This document shows, piece by piece, positions 8,045-16,824 of a stretch of 64,000 nucleotides of DNA. Both the position numbers and the translations under genes were made by a program. The stretch is taken from contig JANRJS010000016.1 in assembly GCA_033763835.1 (NCBI GenBank), positions 62,001 to 126,000 on the forward strand, written 5' to 3'. Below the pieces are notes generated by a model, which had not been told where the DNA came from, made no database searches, and worked only from the letters and a program-made list of their open reading frames with translations. The DNA comes from JAPKYZ01 sp033763835 (lineage in GTDB: Bacteria; Acidobacteriota; Terriglobia; Bryobacterales; Bryobacteraceae). Every line of letters starts with the position of its first letter. Within the stretch, counting starts at the first letter, position 1.

Positions 8045-11000
8045 TCAGAACACGAATCGCAGCGAAACCTGGGCGCGGCGGGCGTTGGTGCCATCCGGGA
8101 AGCCGCCCGACGCCGTTCCAGTGCCAAGCGCCGCAATGGGATTTAGCACGCCCCCCACCGCTTGGAACGCTTGCGAGTTCACCACCGTATCGCTGACGCG
8201 ATTGAACGTATTGAACACCTCGAAGTTGAGGTGCGTCTCGAAACGCTCGCGGATAAAGAAGATCTTCGTAATGCGGGAATCCATGCGATTGGTCTCGTCC
8301 ACGGGGATCGATTGGCGCGAGAGGAACGGAACTTGGTTCGATCCGCCGAAGCCGTTCAGCGTGTTGTTAAAGGCTTGGCCGGGGAATTGCGCGCCCGAAA
8401 CCAGGACCGTGGGCGTGACGTATTGCGGCGATGCGGCCGTATAAATTAGCGACAACTGCCAGCCGTTGACCAGTGCGTTGGCGAATCCGTTACCGAAATC
8501 TCGCTTGGGCGGGGCGACGATTCCGGTGGCGACGAGGCGGTGCCGCTGGTCGAGGACGGAGGTGCCCTTTTCGGCGCTGTAGTCGCCATTCGCGAGCGTC
8601 GCCGGGCCGTCAGAGAAAAACACATTGTTCGAAGCGCCGCCTTGATTCAAATCGCGCGCGTGGGACCAGGTGTAGGCCACGGTGCTGTTCAGCCAGTTTC
8701 CCGCGCGGCGACGGAACTGGATCGCCAGGCCGTCGTACCAAACGCGTCCGCCATTGTCGATCAGCGTCACTCGCTGATAGCGGGGATCGACCCGATTGGC
8801 GGTGAGGTAAGTGGCCGTCGTGTAGGTTCCCACTTGCGCGCCCGCCGCGTTATTGATGCGGTAGGTGAACGAACCGGTAGCGGGGCCGATGTTGATATCG
8901 CGGCGAGTCATGAACTTGAGGCCGCGGCTAAAGAGGTACGACACGGTGAAGCCCATGCGCGAGTTGATTTCGCGCTCGATCGAAAAATCGCCCTGCTGCG
9001 TGTAGGGCGTCACGAGATTCGGATCGGGGATCGAGAGACTCACGGTTCCCGCGGGCGGGTTGCGGTCGATTCCGGCGAGACGAGAGGGGAACACAGGGCC
9101 TAGATCGCGGTCCGCCGCGTTGTTGCCCTGCAACGTGATCGACTTTTGAACGACGCCATTCAATTGGTGAATGCGGGCGATGGTCGCCGACGGGAATCGC
9201 GCGTAGAAAATACCGTAGCCGCCGCGGATGACGGTCTTCGATCCCAGCGTATAGGCGAAGCCGAAGCGCGGCGCGAAGTTGTTCGCCGGCTGGTTGATGC
9301 GCGCCGTTTGCGGATAGTCGGGGTTGAACGTACCCGGCTGGGCGAAGGCGGCGAACTCATATCGCAGGCCGTAATTGAGGGTCAGCTTGTCGTTGACGCG
9401 CCACTGATCCTGCGCGTAGAAATTGAAATCGTTGACGAAGATCGAGGTCTTGGTCAATCCGAACGCCTGGCTGTAGTTTTGCCAGCGCTTACCGCCGTCG
9501 AGGTTCGTGAGATCGAGCGCGAAGTTGGTAATCGTGCCGTAGGTGTAAGACCCGACGCCGTTAAACAGCGCGTCCTCGGTGTCCTGCGTGCTGGCGATGT
9601 CGAAACCGAATTTGAGTTGATGGCGGCCGTAAGTCCACGAAAGATTGTCCGCGAATTGGTAACGGTCTTCGGTGGGCTGCACGCGGGGCAGGTAATTCGG
9701 TACGCCCAAGTTGCCCTGTCCTTGCACGGTGACGGCAGAGCGAACGCCGGGAGGCGCGAGATCGTAATTCGCGTCGTCGAAGAGGCGGTCTTTGAACCAG
9801 CCGAAGCGGAACTCGTTGGCGACCGTCAGCGAGGGGATCCAGGTATGCGCGGCGCGCGCCCAGCGGGTCTTGACCGTCGAAAGTCCGTTATTGCCGATCG
9901 CGCCGGCGTTGGTGAGCGTGGCGGCGGTCTGGATGCCGTTGGGAGAATCCCAATTCAGTAGATTGAAATTGACGCTCAAGCTGTGCGACTCGTTGGGCCG
10001 CCAGTCGAGTTTGGCGAAGTACAGGTCCTGCGTCACGGTGCGCGGGACGGTACCAAAAAAGCGCCGGAAATAATCGACCGCGTTCGAGCATTGCGCGGGC
10101 GTTGCGGGCGCGCCGCAGGTTCCGATAAACGTTCCGGCGGCGTTGAAGAACTGCGGATTCTGGATCGAGCTGAGCAGTGGGAAATTGCGCCGCGTGGCTT
10201 CGTAGCTCGCGAAGTAGAACAGCTTCTCCTTCACGATCGGCCCGCCGATATTCGCGCCCGTCTGGTGGCGGTATTCGGAAGGGTTGAATGCGGCGTAACG
10301 GTCGCGCGCGTTGAGCGTGCGATTGCGGAAGAACCAGTACGCCGTGCCGTGAATGTCGTTCGTGCCGCTCTTGGTGACCGTGTTGATCACGCCGCCCACA
10401 GCGCGGCCGAACTCGGCGGTGTATCCCGAGGTCTGAACCTGAAATTCCTGCACGGCGTCCTGACTCAAATTCGAACTGATGCGCGTACGCCCAGCGTTCT
10501 CGTTGTAGAACTGGAGCGTCGTGTCGTTTCCATCGGTTAGGAAAGCGTTGGCGGCGGGTACACCGCGAAAGCTCACCGCACCGAACGTGCCGTCGGGCAC
10601 CGTGGCGGGCGTCAGAAGGACAAACGTATCGACGCGCCGCCCGTTGATCGGCAAATTCAGAATCTGCGAATTGTCCACCACTTGGCCGACACCGACTTTC
10701 GTCGAATCGAGGATCGGCGTGGAGTCCTCGACGGTGACCAACTGGATTTGTTCGGTGACTTGCAGATTGATCGGCAGGGCGACGTTCTGGCCGACTTGGA
10801 CGACGATCTCGCGCGCTTCAAACGCCGCAAATCCGGCCTTGTTCACCGCTACGGCGTAGCCCGGGCCGGGCGGCAGCGACGGCGCGAGGAAGTAGCCGGA
10901 CTCGTTGGTCGCGAGCTTGCGGGTGATGCCGAGGTTCGGATTCGTCAGCACTACATCGGCGGCGGGAACCACGGAACTCGAAGGATCGCGGACCGTTCCG

Positions 11001-11080
11001 CTGATCGCGCCCAATCCGGCGAGATTCTGCGCGGCCAAGCTTACGGTGAAAGCGAGGGAAGCGAGCGAGAGTCGAAGCAT
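8045..11080 (-). CDS. TonB-dependent receptor 1 (Oar-like, CarboxypepD_reg domain)
   Basis: 1011 residues from the ATG at 11080, the only start that begins with a signal peptide (MLRLSLASLAFTVSLAAQ). Residues about 25-105 form a carboxypeptidase-regulatory-like beta-sandwich (AISGTVRDPSSSVVPAADV). A plug domain with LPINGRR and VQEFQVQTSGYTAEFGRA follows, then a long beta-barrel ending RRAQVSLRFVF with the terminal Phe needed for outer-membrane insertion. It imports a large substrate, or acts in secretion as Oar does, using TonB energy. No SusD partner is present. It is divergent from an esterase gene over 67 bases. A TAGCCT hexamer lies 7 bases before the ATG. Confidence 0.9.
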   Translation of the reverse strand: MLRLSLASLAFTVSLAAQNLAGLGAISGTVRDPSSSVVPAADVVLTNPNLGITRKLATNESGYFLAPSLPPGPGYAVAVNKAGFAAFEAREIVVQVGQNVALPINLQVTEQIQLVTVEDSTPILDSTKVGVGQVVDNSQILNLPINGRRVDTFVLLTPATVPDGTFGAVSFRGVPAANAFLTDGNDTTLQFYNENAGRTRISSNLSQDAVQEFQVQTSGYTAEFGRAVGGVINTVTKSGTNDIHGTAYWFFRNRTLNARDRYAAFNPSEYRHQTGANIGGPIVKEKLFYFASYEATRRNFPLLSSIQNPQFFNAAGTFIGTCGAPATPAQCSNAVDYFRRFFGTVPRTVTQDLYFAKLDWRPNESHSLSVNFNLLNWDSPNGIQTAATLTNAGAIGNNGLSTVKTRWARAAHTWIPSLTVANEFRFGWFKDRLFDDANYDLAPPGVRSAVTVQGQGNLGVPNYLPRVQPTEDRYQFADNLSWTYGRHQLKFGFDIASTQDTEDALFNGVGSYTYGTITNFALDLTNLDGGKRWQNYSQAFGLTKTSIFVNDFNFYAQDQWRVNDKLTLNYGLRYEFAAFAQPGTFNPDYPQTARINQPANNFAPRFGFAYTLGSKTVIRGGYGIFYARFPSATIARIHQLNGVVQKSITLQGNNAADRDLGPVFPSRLAGIDRNPPAGTVSLSIPDPNLVTPYTQQGDFSIEREINSRMGFTVSYLFSRGLKFMTRRDINIGPATGSFTYRINNAAGAQVGTYTTATYLTANRVDPRYQRVTLIDNGGRVWYDGLAIQFRRRAGNWLNSTVAYTWSHARDLNQGGASNNVFFSDGPATLANGDYSAEKGTSVLDQRHRLVATGIVAPPKRDFGNGFANALVNGWQLSLIYTAASPQYVTPTVLVSGAQFPGQAFNNTLNGFGGSNQVPFLSRQSIPVDETNRMDSRITKIFFIRERFETHLNFEVFNTFNRVSDTVVNSQAFQAVGGVLNPIAALGTGTASGGFPDGTNARRAQVSLRFVF

Positions 11081-11087
11081 ATCCCCG

Positions 11088-11093
11088 AGGCTA
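11088..11093 (-). promoter_or_regulatory. Minus-10-like element TAGCCT
   Basis: On the minus strand TAGCCT ends 7 bases before the ATG of TonB receptor 1. Only T, A and the last T match consensus; the position is what makes it credible. Confidence 0.35.
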
Positions 11094-11147
11094 GCAAGCC
11101 GGTGTTGCAGTTCCGTTGCAGCGTCGCCGCTGATAGAGTAAGGGACC

Positions 11148-12413
11148 ATGATGCGAATTGGTGCAGTGCTTTTGGCGTGGGCTGGGACGGTCTCGGCGGA
11201 AAAAGTGCCGGTCGAGAAGTTAATCGAGATGGCGCAGAAACGCGCGCCGGAGCTGGAGGCGGCGTTACGCGACACGCTCGGCGCGGAGGCGATCTCGAAG
11301 GGTACGGCGGTGGCGGGTTACGGCGCGGAGTTTGTGTGGGCGGTGGAGGCGGATAAAGAACCGCTGCTGGCGATTAATCTCACAGAGCCGTTTCATGTGT
11401 ACCGGCTTAAGGACCGGCTCTGGATTTACCAGGGTCAATTAAAGACCGGCACGTCGCACAAGTTCCATTGGCTGATCGATGGCAAACCGTTCGGCGGGCG
11501 CAACGATATCGCGGCGTTCGGTCCGGAGGCGTATCCCGGGCCGGACGTTCCCAAGGGCCGCGTCGTGGGTCCGATCGCGCACGAGAGCAAGCTTTACCCG
11601 GGGATGAAAACGAATTTCTGGTATTACGTGCCGGCGCAAGTGGCGGCGGGCACTCCGGCTCCCGTAATGATCTGGCAGGACGGCGAGAAGTATGCCGGGC
11701 ACGGGAAGAATCCGCGATTGCTCGAGACGCTCGACAGTTTGATCCACGCGAAACGCATCCCGGCGATGGTGTCGATCCTGATTTCGCCGGGTATGGTGGG
11801 AGAGACGCGCATGCGCTCCATCGAGTACGACACGGTGACGGATCTCTACGCGCGATACCTGCTCGAGGAGATTTTTCCCGTTGTCGAGAAAGACGTGAAG
11901 CTCCGGACGGACGGCTATTCGCGCGCGATCGCCGGGGAGAGCTCGGGCGCGGTGTGCAGCTTTACGGCGGCGTGGTTCAAGCCGAACGAATTTTCGCGTG
12001 TGCTGTCGCGGATCGGGACGTACACGTCGATTCAATGGAAGCCGAATGCGGACGGCGCGGGCAGCAAGCTCGACGGAGGCAACATCTATCCGTTCGCGAT
12101 CCGCAAGCAGCCGAAGCGCAACATTCGAGTTTGGCTATCGGACGGGGCGGAGGATTTGGAGAACACGCACGGGTCGTGGCCGCTACAGAACATTCAAATG
12201 GCGAATTCGCTCAAGATGCGCGGGTACGATTACGCGTTCCGCTGGAGCTTGGGGACGCACTCGACGTCGCACGGCAACGCCGAGTTGCCCCAGGCGCTGG
12301 CGTGGCTCTGGCGCGGCTACGATCCGGCGAAGACTTCCGAGGAGTACGCGGGCGATCCGGCGGAGAAGGATAAGCCGTATTGGCGCGTGGTGAAGCTCAA
12401 CCGCGAGAAGTAG
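11148..12413 (+). CDS. Secreted esterase (enterochelin-esterase-like alpha/beta hydrolase)
   Basis: 421 residues with a signal peptide (MMRIGAVLLAWAGTVSA). The N-terminal 130 residues form a carbohydrate-binding-like beta domain, the rest an alpha/beta hydrolase of the putative esterase (Esterase D/enterochelin esterase) group. The nucleophile elbow is GESSG (AIAGESSGAVCSF), the acid is likely the Asp in SDGAEDLENTHG, and the base the His of GTHSTSHG. It probably hydrolyses esters of plant-derived or siderophore-like substrates in the periplasm, a plausible partner for the divergently encoded TonB receptor. Two ATG codons are adjacent (11148 and 11151); TAGAGT lies 8 bases upstream. Confidence 0.8.
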   Translation: MMRIGAVLLAWAGTVSAEKVPVEKLIEMAQKRAPELEAALRDTLGAEAISKGTAVAGYGAEFVWAVEADKEPLLAINLTEPFHVYRLKDRLWIYQGQLKTGTSHKFHWLIDGKPFGGRNDIAAFGPEAYPGPDVPKGRVVGPIAHESKLYPGMKTNFWYYVPAQVAAGTPAPVMIWQDGEKYAGHGKNPRLLETLDSLIHAKRIPAMVSILISPGMVGETRMRSIEYDTVTDLYARYLLEEIFPVVEKDVKLRTDGYSRAIAGESSGAVCSFTAAWFKPNEFSRVLSRIGTYTSIQWKPNADGAGSKLDGGNIYPFAIRKQPKRNIRVWLSDGAEDLENTHGSWPLQNIQMANSLKMRGYDYAFRWSLGTHSTSHGNAELPQALAWLWRGYDPAKTSEEYAGDPAEKDKPYWRVVKLNREK

Positions 12414-12595
12414 CGCGGCGGGGCGGGGTGACGAGCGGGATGGCTTCGCGACCGTTGCGGCGGTAGACGCGGAAGTCTTTCTCGTCGACGGTGACGATGG
12501 GGTAGCCGGGATAGAGTTCGCTCATCCGGATTAGGCAGAGGTCGGCGAAGTCAGGTTGGCGATTGGCCTAGCGGCAGGCGAGAGTTTGCAAAACG
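12397..12595 (-). pseudogene. Truncated PIN-domain (VapC-like) toxin remnant
   Basis: Directly downstream of a ribbon-helix-helix-type antitoxin, the minus strand encodes only the C-terminal end of a PIN toxin: DFADLCLIRMSELYPGYP, then VTVDEKDFRVYRRNGR, ending near TPPRRATSRG. Between the antitoxin stop and this part there is room for about 12 codons with an in-frame TAG (codons for CR, stop, ANRQP). The first 80-90 residues with the first catalytic Asp and Glu are missing. It overlaps the end of the esterase gene on the other strand. The toxin must be inactive. Confidence 0.65.
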
Positions 12596-12817
12596 TCAAG
12601 TTGTTTCGACGCGAGAGTAGCCCTTTCGGCTCGAAAGGTCGCGAGAACCGGAAACGCGTCCCGCCAGTCTCAAAAAGCGGTCCGATGGGTAGGCTTGGCG
12701 GCCTCGATTCAGGCGCTCGCGCACGATTTCTCCGATCGGCCTGCCGCTCGACTCCGCTTCGGCGCGAAGCCATTTTTTAAGGTCGGCGGGAATGCGCAAC
12801 GTCAATGTATTACGCAT
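12596..12817 (-). CDS. Antitoxin of a broken VapBC pair (CopG/RHH-like)
   Basis: 73 residues from the ATG at 12817. MRNTLTLRIPADLKKWL reads as the ribbon and first helix of a ribbon-helix-helix DNA-binding protein, followed by SSGRPIGEIVRERLNRG (second helix). The tail (RFLRLAGRVSGSRDLSSRKG) would normally wrap a PIN toxin. The toxin gene after it is truncated, so this antitoxin is now an orphan; the antitoxin frame itself is intact. The frame continues upstream of 12817 but that would run into the MFS gene. Confidence 0.7.
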   Translation of the reverse strand: MRNTLTLRIPADLKKWLRAEAESSGRPIGEIVRERLNRGRQAYPSDRFLRLAGRVSGSRDLSSRKGYSRVETT

Positions 12818-12837
12818 ACGCTCACAACGTAACACGC

Positions 12838-14022
12838 TTACCGTCGCCGAACCGTAACCCATACGAGCGCGGTCGCGAGGATGTGGAGGAAGCCGAACAT
12901 CCAGAAGACGCTTTCATAGCCGAGCGAATCGACGATACGGCCGACGGCGGGTGTGGACCACGCGCCCGCTAGACCGGAACCGAGGCCGACCAATCCCGCC
13001 GCCGAGCCGACGACGTTGGTCGGGTAAACGTCGTTGGTCATCGTCATGAGGTTGGTTTTCCATGCCATGTGCGAGAACGTGGCGAGGCAGATGAGGGCAA
13101 TGGCGGGCGTGGCGTCGAGATAGGCGACCGCGATGCCGAGAGGCATAAGCAGCGCGGCCGGGATCATTGCCCGTATGCGGGCATCGACCGGAGGTACTCC
13201 GCGCGCGATGAAGCGCCCCGAGAGCCAGCCGCCGAACAGCGATCCGAGATCGGCGCTCAGATACGGCATCCAGGCGAAAAGCCCGATTTGCGCGAGCGTG
13301 AAATGCCGGATATCTTGCAGATACTTCGGCAGCCAGAAAAGATAGAACCACCAGATGGGATCGGCGAGCACGCGCGCCAGCAGCAAGCCCCAGGATTGCG
13401 GCATGCGCAGCAGCGTCGAGTAGGGGATCTTCTCGCGACTCGCGGAGTCTTGCACGGCGGGCGGTTTGCCATAAAGTGCGAGCCAAGCGGCCAGCCAAAC
13501 GAAGCCCAGCGCGCCCGTCGCGACGAACGCCGCGCGCCAGCCGAAATGAATCACGGCCCACGAAATGAGGGGCGGCGAGAGGATCGCGCCCGTGGCCGCG
13601 GCGGCATTGACCAAACCGTTGGCAAAAGCGCGCTCTTTCGGCGGGAACCATTCGGAGATCGCTTTGATCGCCGCCATGAAGTTGCCCGATTCGCCCAGGC
13701 CGAGCAAGAAACGGAACACGCCGAGCAATAGAGCGGTGGTCGCGAGCGCGTGCAGCGCATTCGCCGCCGACCACCAGGCGATGAAGACGGCGAGAGCGAT
13801 TTTCGTTCCCCACCGGTCGACAAGCAAGCCGGAGAAAACGTACATCACGGTGTAAGGAATTAGGAACGCCGTGAGAATGTCGGCGTACTGCGTGTTCGAG
13901 AGGCCGAGTTCTTTAGTGATCGTGGATGCGGCGACCGAGAGCGCCTGCCGGTCCACGTAGTTGATGACGGTGGCCGCAAAGAGGAGAGCGGCGATGGTCC
14001 AACGATGCGATGTGGGGTTCAC
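12838..14022 (-). CDS. MFS transporter of the anion:cation symporter (hexuronate-type) family
   Basis: 394 residues, about 12 membrane helices. The GTG start at 14022 overlaps the TGA of the upstream dehydratase gene (GTGA). The family hallmark NYVDRQALSVAA in helix 1, the GLLVDRWGTK loop, RFLLGLGESGNFMAAIKAISEWFP and RAFANGLVNAAAATGAI match the ExuT/GudP group that carries hexuronates, glucarate or galactonate with protons. It is third in an operon with a GntR regulator, a DHDPS-family lyase and an acid-sugar dehydratase, so uptake of a sugar acid across the inner membrane is the clear inference; the exact acid is not. Confidence 0.88.
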   Translation of the reverse strand: MNPTSHRWTIAALLFAATVINYVDRQALSVAASTITKELGLSNTQYADILTAFLIPYTVMYVFSGLLVDRWGTKIALAVFIAWWSAANALHALATTALLLGVFRFLLGLGESGNFMAAIKAISEWFPPKERAFANGLVNAAAATGAILSPPLISWAVIHFGWRAAFVATGALGFVWLAAWLALYGKPPAVQDSASREKIPYSTLLRMPQSWGLLLARVLADPIWWFYLFWLPKYLQDIRHFTLAQIGLFAWMPYLSADLGSLFGGWLSGRFIARGVPPVDARIRAMIPAALLMPLGIAVAYLDATPAIALICLATFSHMAWKTNLMTMTNDVYPTNVVGSAAGLVGLGSGLAGAWSTPAVGRIVDSLGYESVFWMFGFLHILATALVWVTVRRR

Positions 14023-15122
14023 GGGAGTTGGGCGATCTCGATCCCTAGACCCGGCGAATCCGGCACGACATAGGAGGTTCCGTCGAGTTCGATGGGCGAA
14101 CGCAGGAATCGATTGGCGATGGCGACGATCGAGGGATTGTATTCGGCGAGATCGCACTCGGGCGTGGCGGCGGCGAAGTGAAGTGCGGCGGCGATCTGCG
14201 GCCCGAAGGCGATGGAGATGTGGGGGGCCACTTTGATACCGCTCGCGACGGCTCGCTCCGCCATGACCCGGCCTTCGGTGATTCCGCAGCGGCCCAGATC
14301 GGGCTGGAAAACGCGCAGAGCGTTCGCCCGATAGAAGGGCGCCATCTCGTAGCGTGTGCGGTAGCTCTCGCCCAGCGCGACGGGTGTTGAGAGCTTGGCC
14401 GCGAGTTCGCCGTGCGCGAGCGGATCCTCCGGCGCGAGCGGCGCTTCGAACCACATCGCGCCACGGCGGTCGAGTTCGCGGCCGAAATCGAGCGCTTGTT
14501 CGGGTGTCAATCGCCAGAGCGCATCGACGGCTGCGTGACGAGGCGCATACTCGAAAAACTCTTCCGGCGTTGCGGTGTCGTAGAAGACTTTCACTTTGTC
14601 GAAGAGCCCTGGGTCGGCTCCACGAACGAGTCCGCTTAAGTAAGCGGGAACGCGGGTCTTTGGATTCTCCGACAGCAGCTTCGCGACGCTCACCCCTTGC
14701 GCGCGGCCCACGATATCCCATAACGCGATTTCGATCGAGGAGATGGCGTCTAGCATGAATCCGCCGGTCTGGCCGCGCACGCGCATGGTCGAGTACATGC
14801 GGTCCCACAGACGAGCGATGTCCGCCGGGCTTTCGATCGTCTCGCCGATCAGAACGGGGGCGAGTAGACGGTCGACAATCGTGCAAGCGACTTCGGGCGC
14901 GAGCGGCGCTTGCGCTTCGCCCCAACCGGCGACGCCTTTGTCCGTTGTCACGCGGACCAGCGCGGTCTCGAAGTTCGTCGAGTAGAGGCAAGGGTAGACG
15001 CTCGACCAGCGGTAATCGGAAGCGCCGGGCGCGAGAACGGTGGGCGATCCGGCGGTGCCCGTGGCGGCGGCGATGTCGCGCGGCAGACGGATCGCGCGAG
15101 CCTCGACGCCGGCGATCTTCAT
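14019..15122 (-). CDS. Enolase-superfamily acid-sugar dehydratase (mandelate racemase type)
   Basis: 367 residues. The two-domain mandelate racemase/muconate lactonising fold carries a full active site: Lys176-x-Lys178 (FDKVKVF), metal ligands Asp200 (AAVDALW), Glu226 (MWFEAPLAPED) and Glu252 (ALGES), and the Asp275/His301 pair (FQPDLGRCG, VAPHISI). This set defines the mandelate racemase subgroup, mostly aldonic or aldaric acid dehydratases. Substrate cannot be assigned. It overlaps the lyase gene by 4 bases (15119-15122) and the MFS gene by GTGA, so all three are made together; the expected product is a 2-keto-3-deoxy sugar acid. Confidence 0.88.
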   Translation of the reverse strand: MKIAGVEARAIRLPRDIAAATGTAGSPTVLAPGASDYRWSSVYPCLYSTNFETALVRVTTDKGVAGWGEAQAPLAPEVACTIVDRLLAPVLIGETIESPADIARLWDRMYSTMRVRGQTGGFMLDAISSIEIALWDIVGRAQGVSVAKLLSENPKTRVPAYLSGLVRGADPGLFDKVKVFYDTATPEEFFEYAPRHAAVDALWRLTPEQALDFGRELDRRGAMWFEAPLAPEDPLAHGELAAKLSTPVALGESYRTRYEMAPFYRANALRVFQPDLGRCGITEGRVMAERAVASGIKVAPHISIAFGPQIAAALHFAAATPECDLAEYNPSIVAIANRFLRSPIELDGTSYVVPDSPGLGIEIAQLP

Positions 15123-16027
15123 ACCTCTCCGGCGAAGGTCCGCTCGGCTAGATCACGCACGGCGGCCAGTTCGGCGAGTCCCACCGCGTCGAGCGCAGAC
15201 GTGGGATGCCGGACGCGCGCCGACGCGATCACGCCGCGCGAGACAAGATTATGCTTCGCCGCCGAGACGCCCAGACCGGGCTGTAACTCGAAGCGCATTA
15301 GCGGTAGGGCGCGCGAAAACAACTCCCACGCCGCCGCGCGATCGCCCGATTCGAGCGCATTCCAGACGCGGACGTAGATGGAACAGATATCGCTCGAAGG
15401 CATCGCGCCGACGGCTCCGCGGTCGAACTCCTCGATCAGGAACTGTCCGTTCAACCCGCCGAAGATCGCGAAGTCTTCCGCGACTAGCTTCTTGAGCGCA
15501 CCGATTTTCGGAGCCGTCGGCGGCGCTTCCACTTTCGCCGAACGTACCCACTCGATCTCGCGAGCCATGCGGGCAAGGAGCGGGGCGGGCATCGCCACCT
15601 GCGTCATCAGGGGCGCGTCCTGCACCATGATGGGGATCGAAACCGCGTTCGAAATCGCGGTGAAGTAGTGCATCAGGCCGTCGCCGTCGGGCTTTAGGAG
15701 ATAGGGGGGCAGGACCATGAGCGCCGACGCCCCCAAGTCTTGCGCTTCGCGCGAGAGATCGGCGGCGACGTCGGTGCCGGTGTGCCCGGCGCTCGCCACC
15801 AGCGGGACGCGGCCGTTTACGCGTGCGACGATCCGCTTCAGCATTTCGATGCGTTCGCCAGCGCGTAGCGTGTAGCCTTCGCTCGCGTTGCCGAACAATC
15901 CCAGGCCGTGAGCGCCCTGTTCGAGCAAATGCTCGACCAGCCGGTCGAGCGAATCGTAGTCGATGGACCCGTCGTCCGCAAAGGGCGTGACGACGATGGG
16001 GAAAACGCCGCGAAGCATAGTTGTCAT
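15119..16027 (-). CDS. DHDPS-family lyase (keto-deoxy sugar acid aldolase or dehydratase)
   Basis: 302 residues, a TIM barrel of the dihydrodipicolinate synthase/N-acetylneuraminate lyase family. Schiff-base Lys165 is present in VRSAKVEAPP. Two other landmarks differ: the usual GTTGE is GNASEG (residues 46-51), and the catalytic Tyr of the YNVP segment is Gln (MVQDAP, about residues 134-139). The enzyme is therefore not DapA; with its operon partners it more likely cleaves or dehydrates a 2-keto-3-deoxy sugar acid. A second possible start lies at 16018. The gap to the GntR gene upstream is 13 bases. Confidence 0.82.
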   Translation of the reverse strand: MTTMLRGVFPIVVTPFADDGSIDYDSLDRLVEHLLEQGAHGLGLFGNASEGYTLRAGERIEMLKRIVARVNGRVPLVASAGHTGTDVAADLSREAQDLGASALMVLPPYLLKPDGDGLMHYFTAISNAVSIPIMVQDAPLMTQVAMPAPLLARMAREIEWVRSAKVEAPPTAPKIGALKKLVAEDFAIFGGLNGQFLIEEFDRGAVGAMPSSDICSIYVRVWNALESGDRAAAWELFSRALPLMRFELQPGLGVSAAKHNLVSRGVIASARVRHPTSALDAVGLAELAAVRDLAERTFAGEV

Positions 16028-16040
16028 TCTGGCAGGGCGC

Positions 16041-16706
16041 TCATGCGGGCAAACCGGCCGTTAGGCTCTTTCCGCCGCGCAGGATGTGATTGCGCAACGA
16101 GAGGCGCAAGCGCTCCGGATCGCGATCGCGGATGGCGGCGACGATCTCGCGATGCTCGGCGCTTTCGGTGGCGGTACGCGCGGCCCAGTCGTCGCTATGG
16201 CGGTGCAGGCGCGCGATCTGCAGATGGGCGTTCAGGCTCTCGTACATTTCGGCCAGACGGCGGTTTTCCGACCGTTCGATGAGCAAACGATGGAAGCGAA
16301 GATTATCGAGCTCGTGTTCGGTGCGCTCCTGCGGAGTGGTTACCGGACGGTCCATGCGCGCCAGCAGGTCGTCGAAGAGCGCAAGGTCGGCGTCCGAAAA
16401 GCGGGAGAGCGCCGATTCGGCGGCTTGGCATTCGAGCGCGCAACGGATTTCGCAGGTCTCCTCGACGTCGCGCGCCGATAGCCGGGCGACGTACGTGCCG
16501 CTGCGCGGTTGGATTTCGATCAGACCCTCTACGGCCAATTGCTGGATGGCATGCCGCACGGGAGTGAGGCTCACGCCGAGTTTCTCGGCGATGTCGTCCA
16601 CATTCAGGCGTTCGCCCGGACGGAAGACTTGGGTCAAAACTCCTTCGCGGAGAGCGAGATAGACCTCGTCGGAGGCACGCTGCCGCTTCAGCCGGGTCAA
16701 TTCCAC
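16041..16706 (-). CDS. GntR-family regulator, FadR/FCD subgroup
   Basis: 221 residues from a GTG at 16706, chosen because GGAAG lies just upstream; an in-frame TTG at 16700 is an alternative. The N-terminal winged helix (SDEVYLALREGVLTQVFRPG, then VSLTPVRHAIQQLAVEGLIE) is followed by an FCD effector domain with the metal-binding His pattern (DNLRFHRLLIE, HREIVAAI, LRNHIL). Such repressors sense sugar acids or similar small acids. It heads the lyase-dehydratase-MFS operon and is divergent from TonB receptor 2, so it probably controls both sides. CATGTC near 16735 and GACATG near 16781 are possible half-sites. Confidence 0.85.
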   Translation of the reverse strand: MELTRLKRQRASDEVYLALREGVLTQVFRPGERLNVDDIAEKLGVSLTPVRHAIQQLAVEGLIEIQPRSGTYVARLSARDVEETCEIRCALECQAAESALSRFSDADLALFDDLLARMDRPVTTPQERTEHELDNLRFHRLLIERSENRRLAEMYESLNAHLQIARLHRHSDDWAARTATESAEHREIVAAIRDRDPERLRLSLRNHILRGGKSLTAGLPA

Positions 16707-16824
16707 TCGACTTCCAGGATACAGAAAGGAAGTCGCATGTCCAATAAAAAATCTGAAATTTTTTACTTGAGTTCGACAACGCGACATGAAATACTCTCAA
16801 ACGACTCTCAGGGGAGCTCTACCC

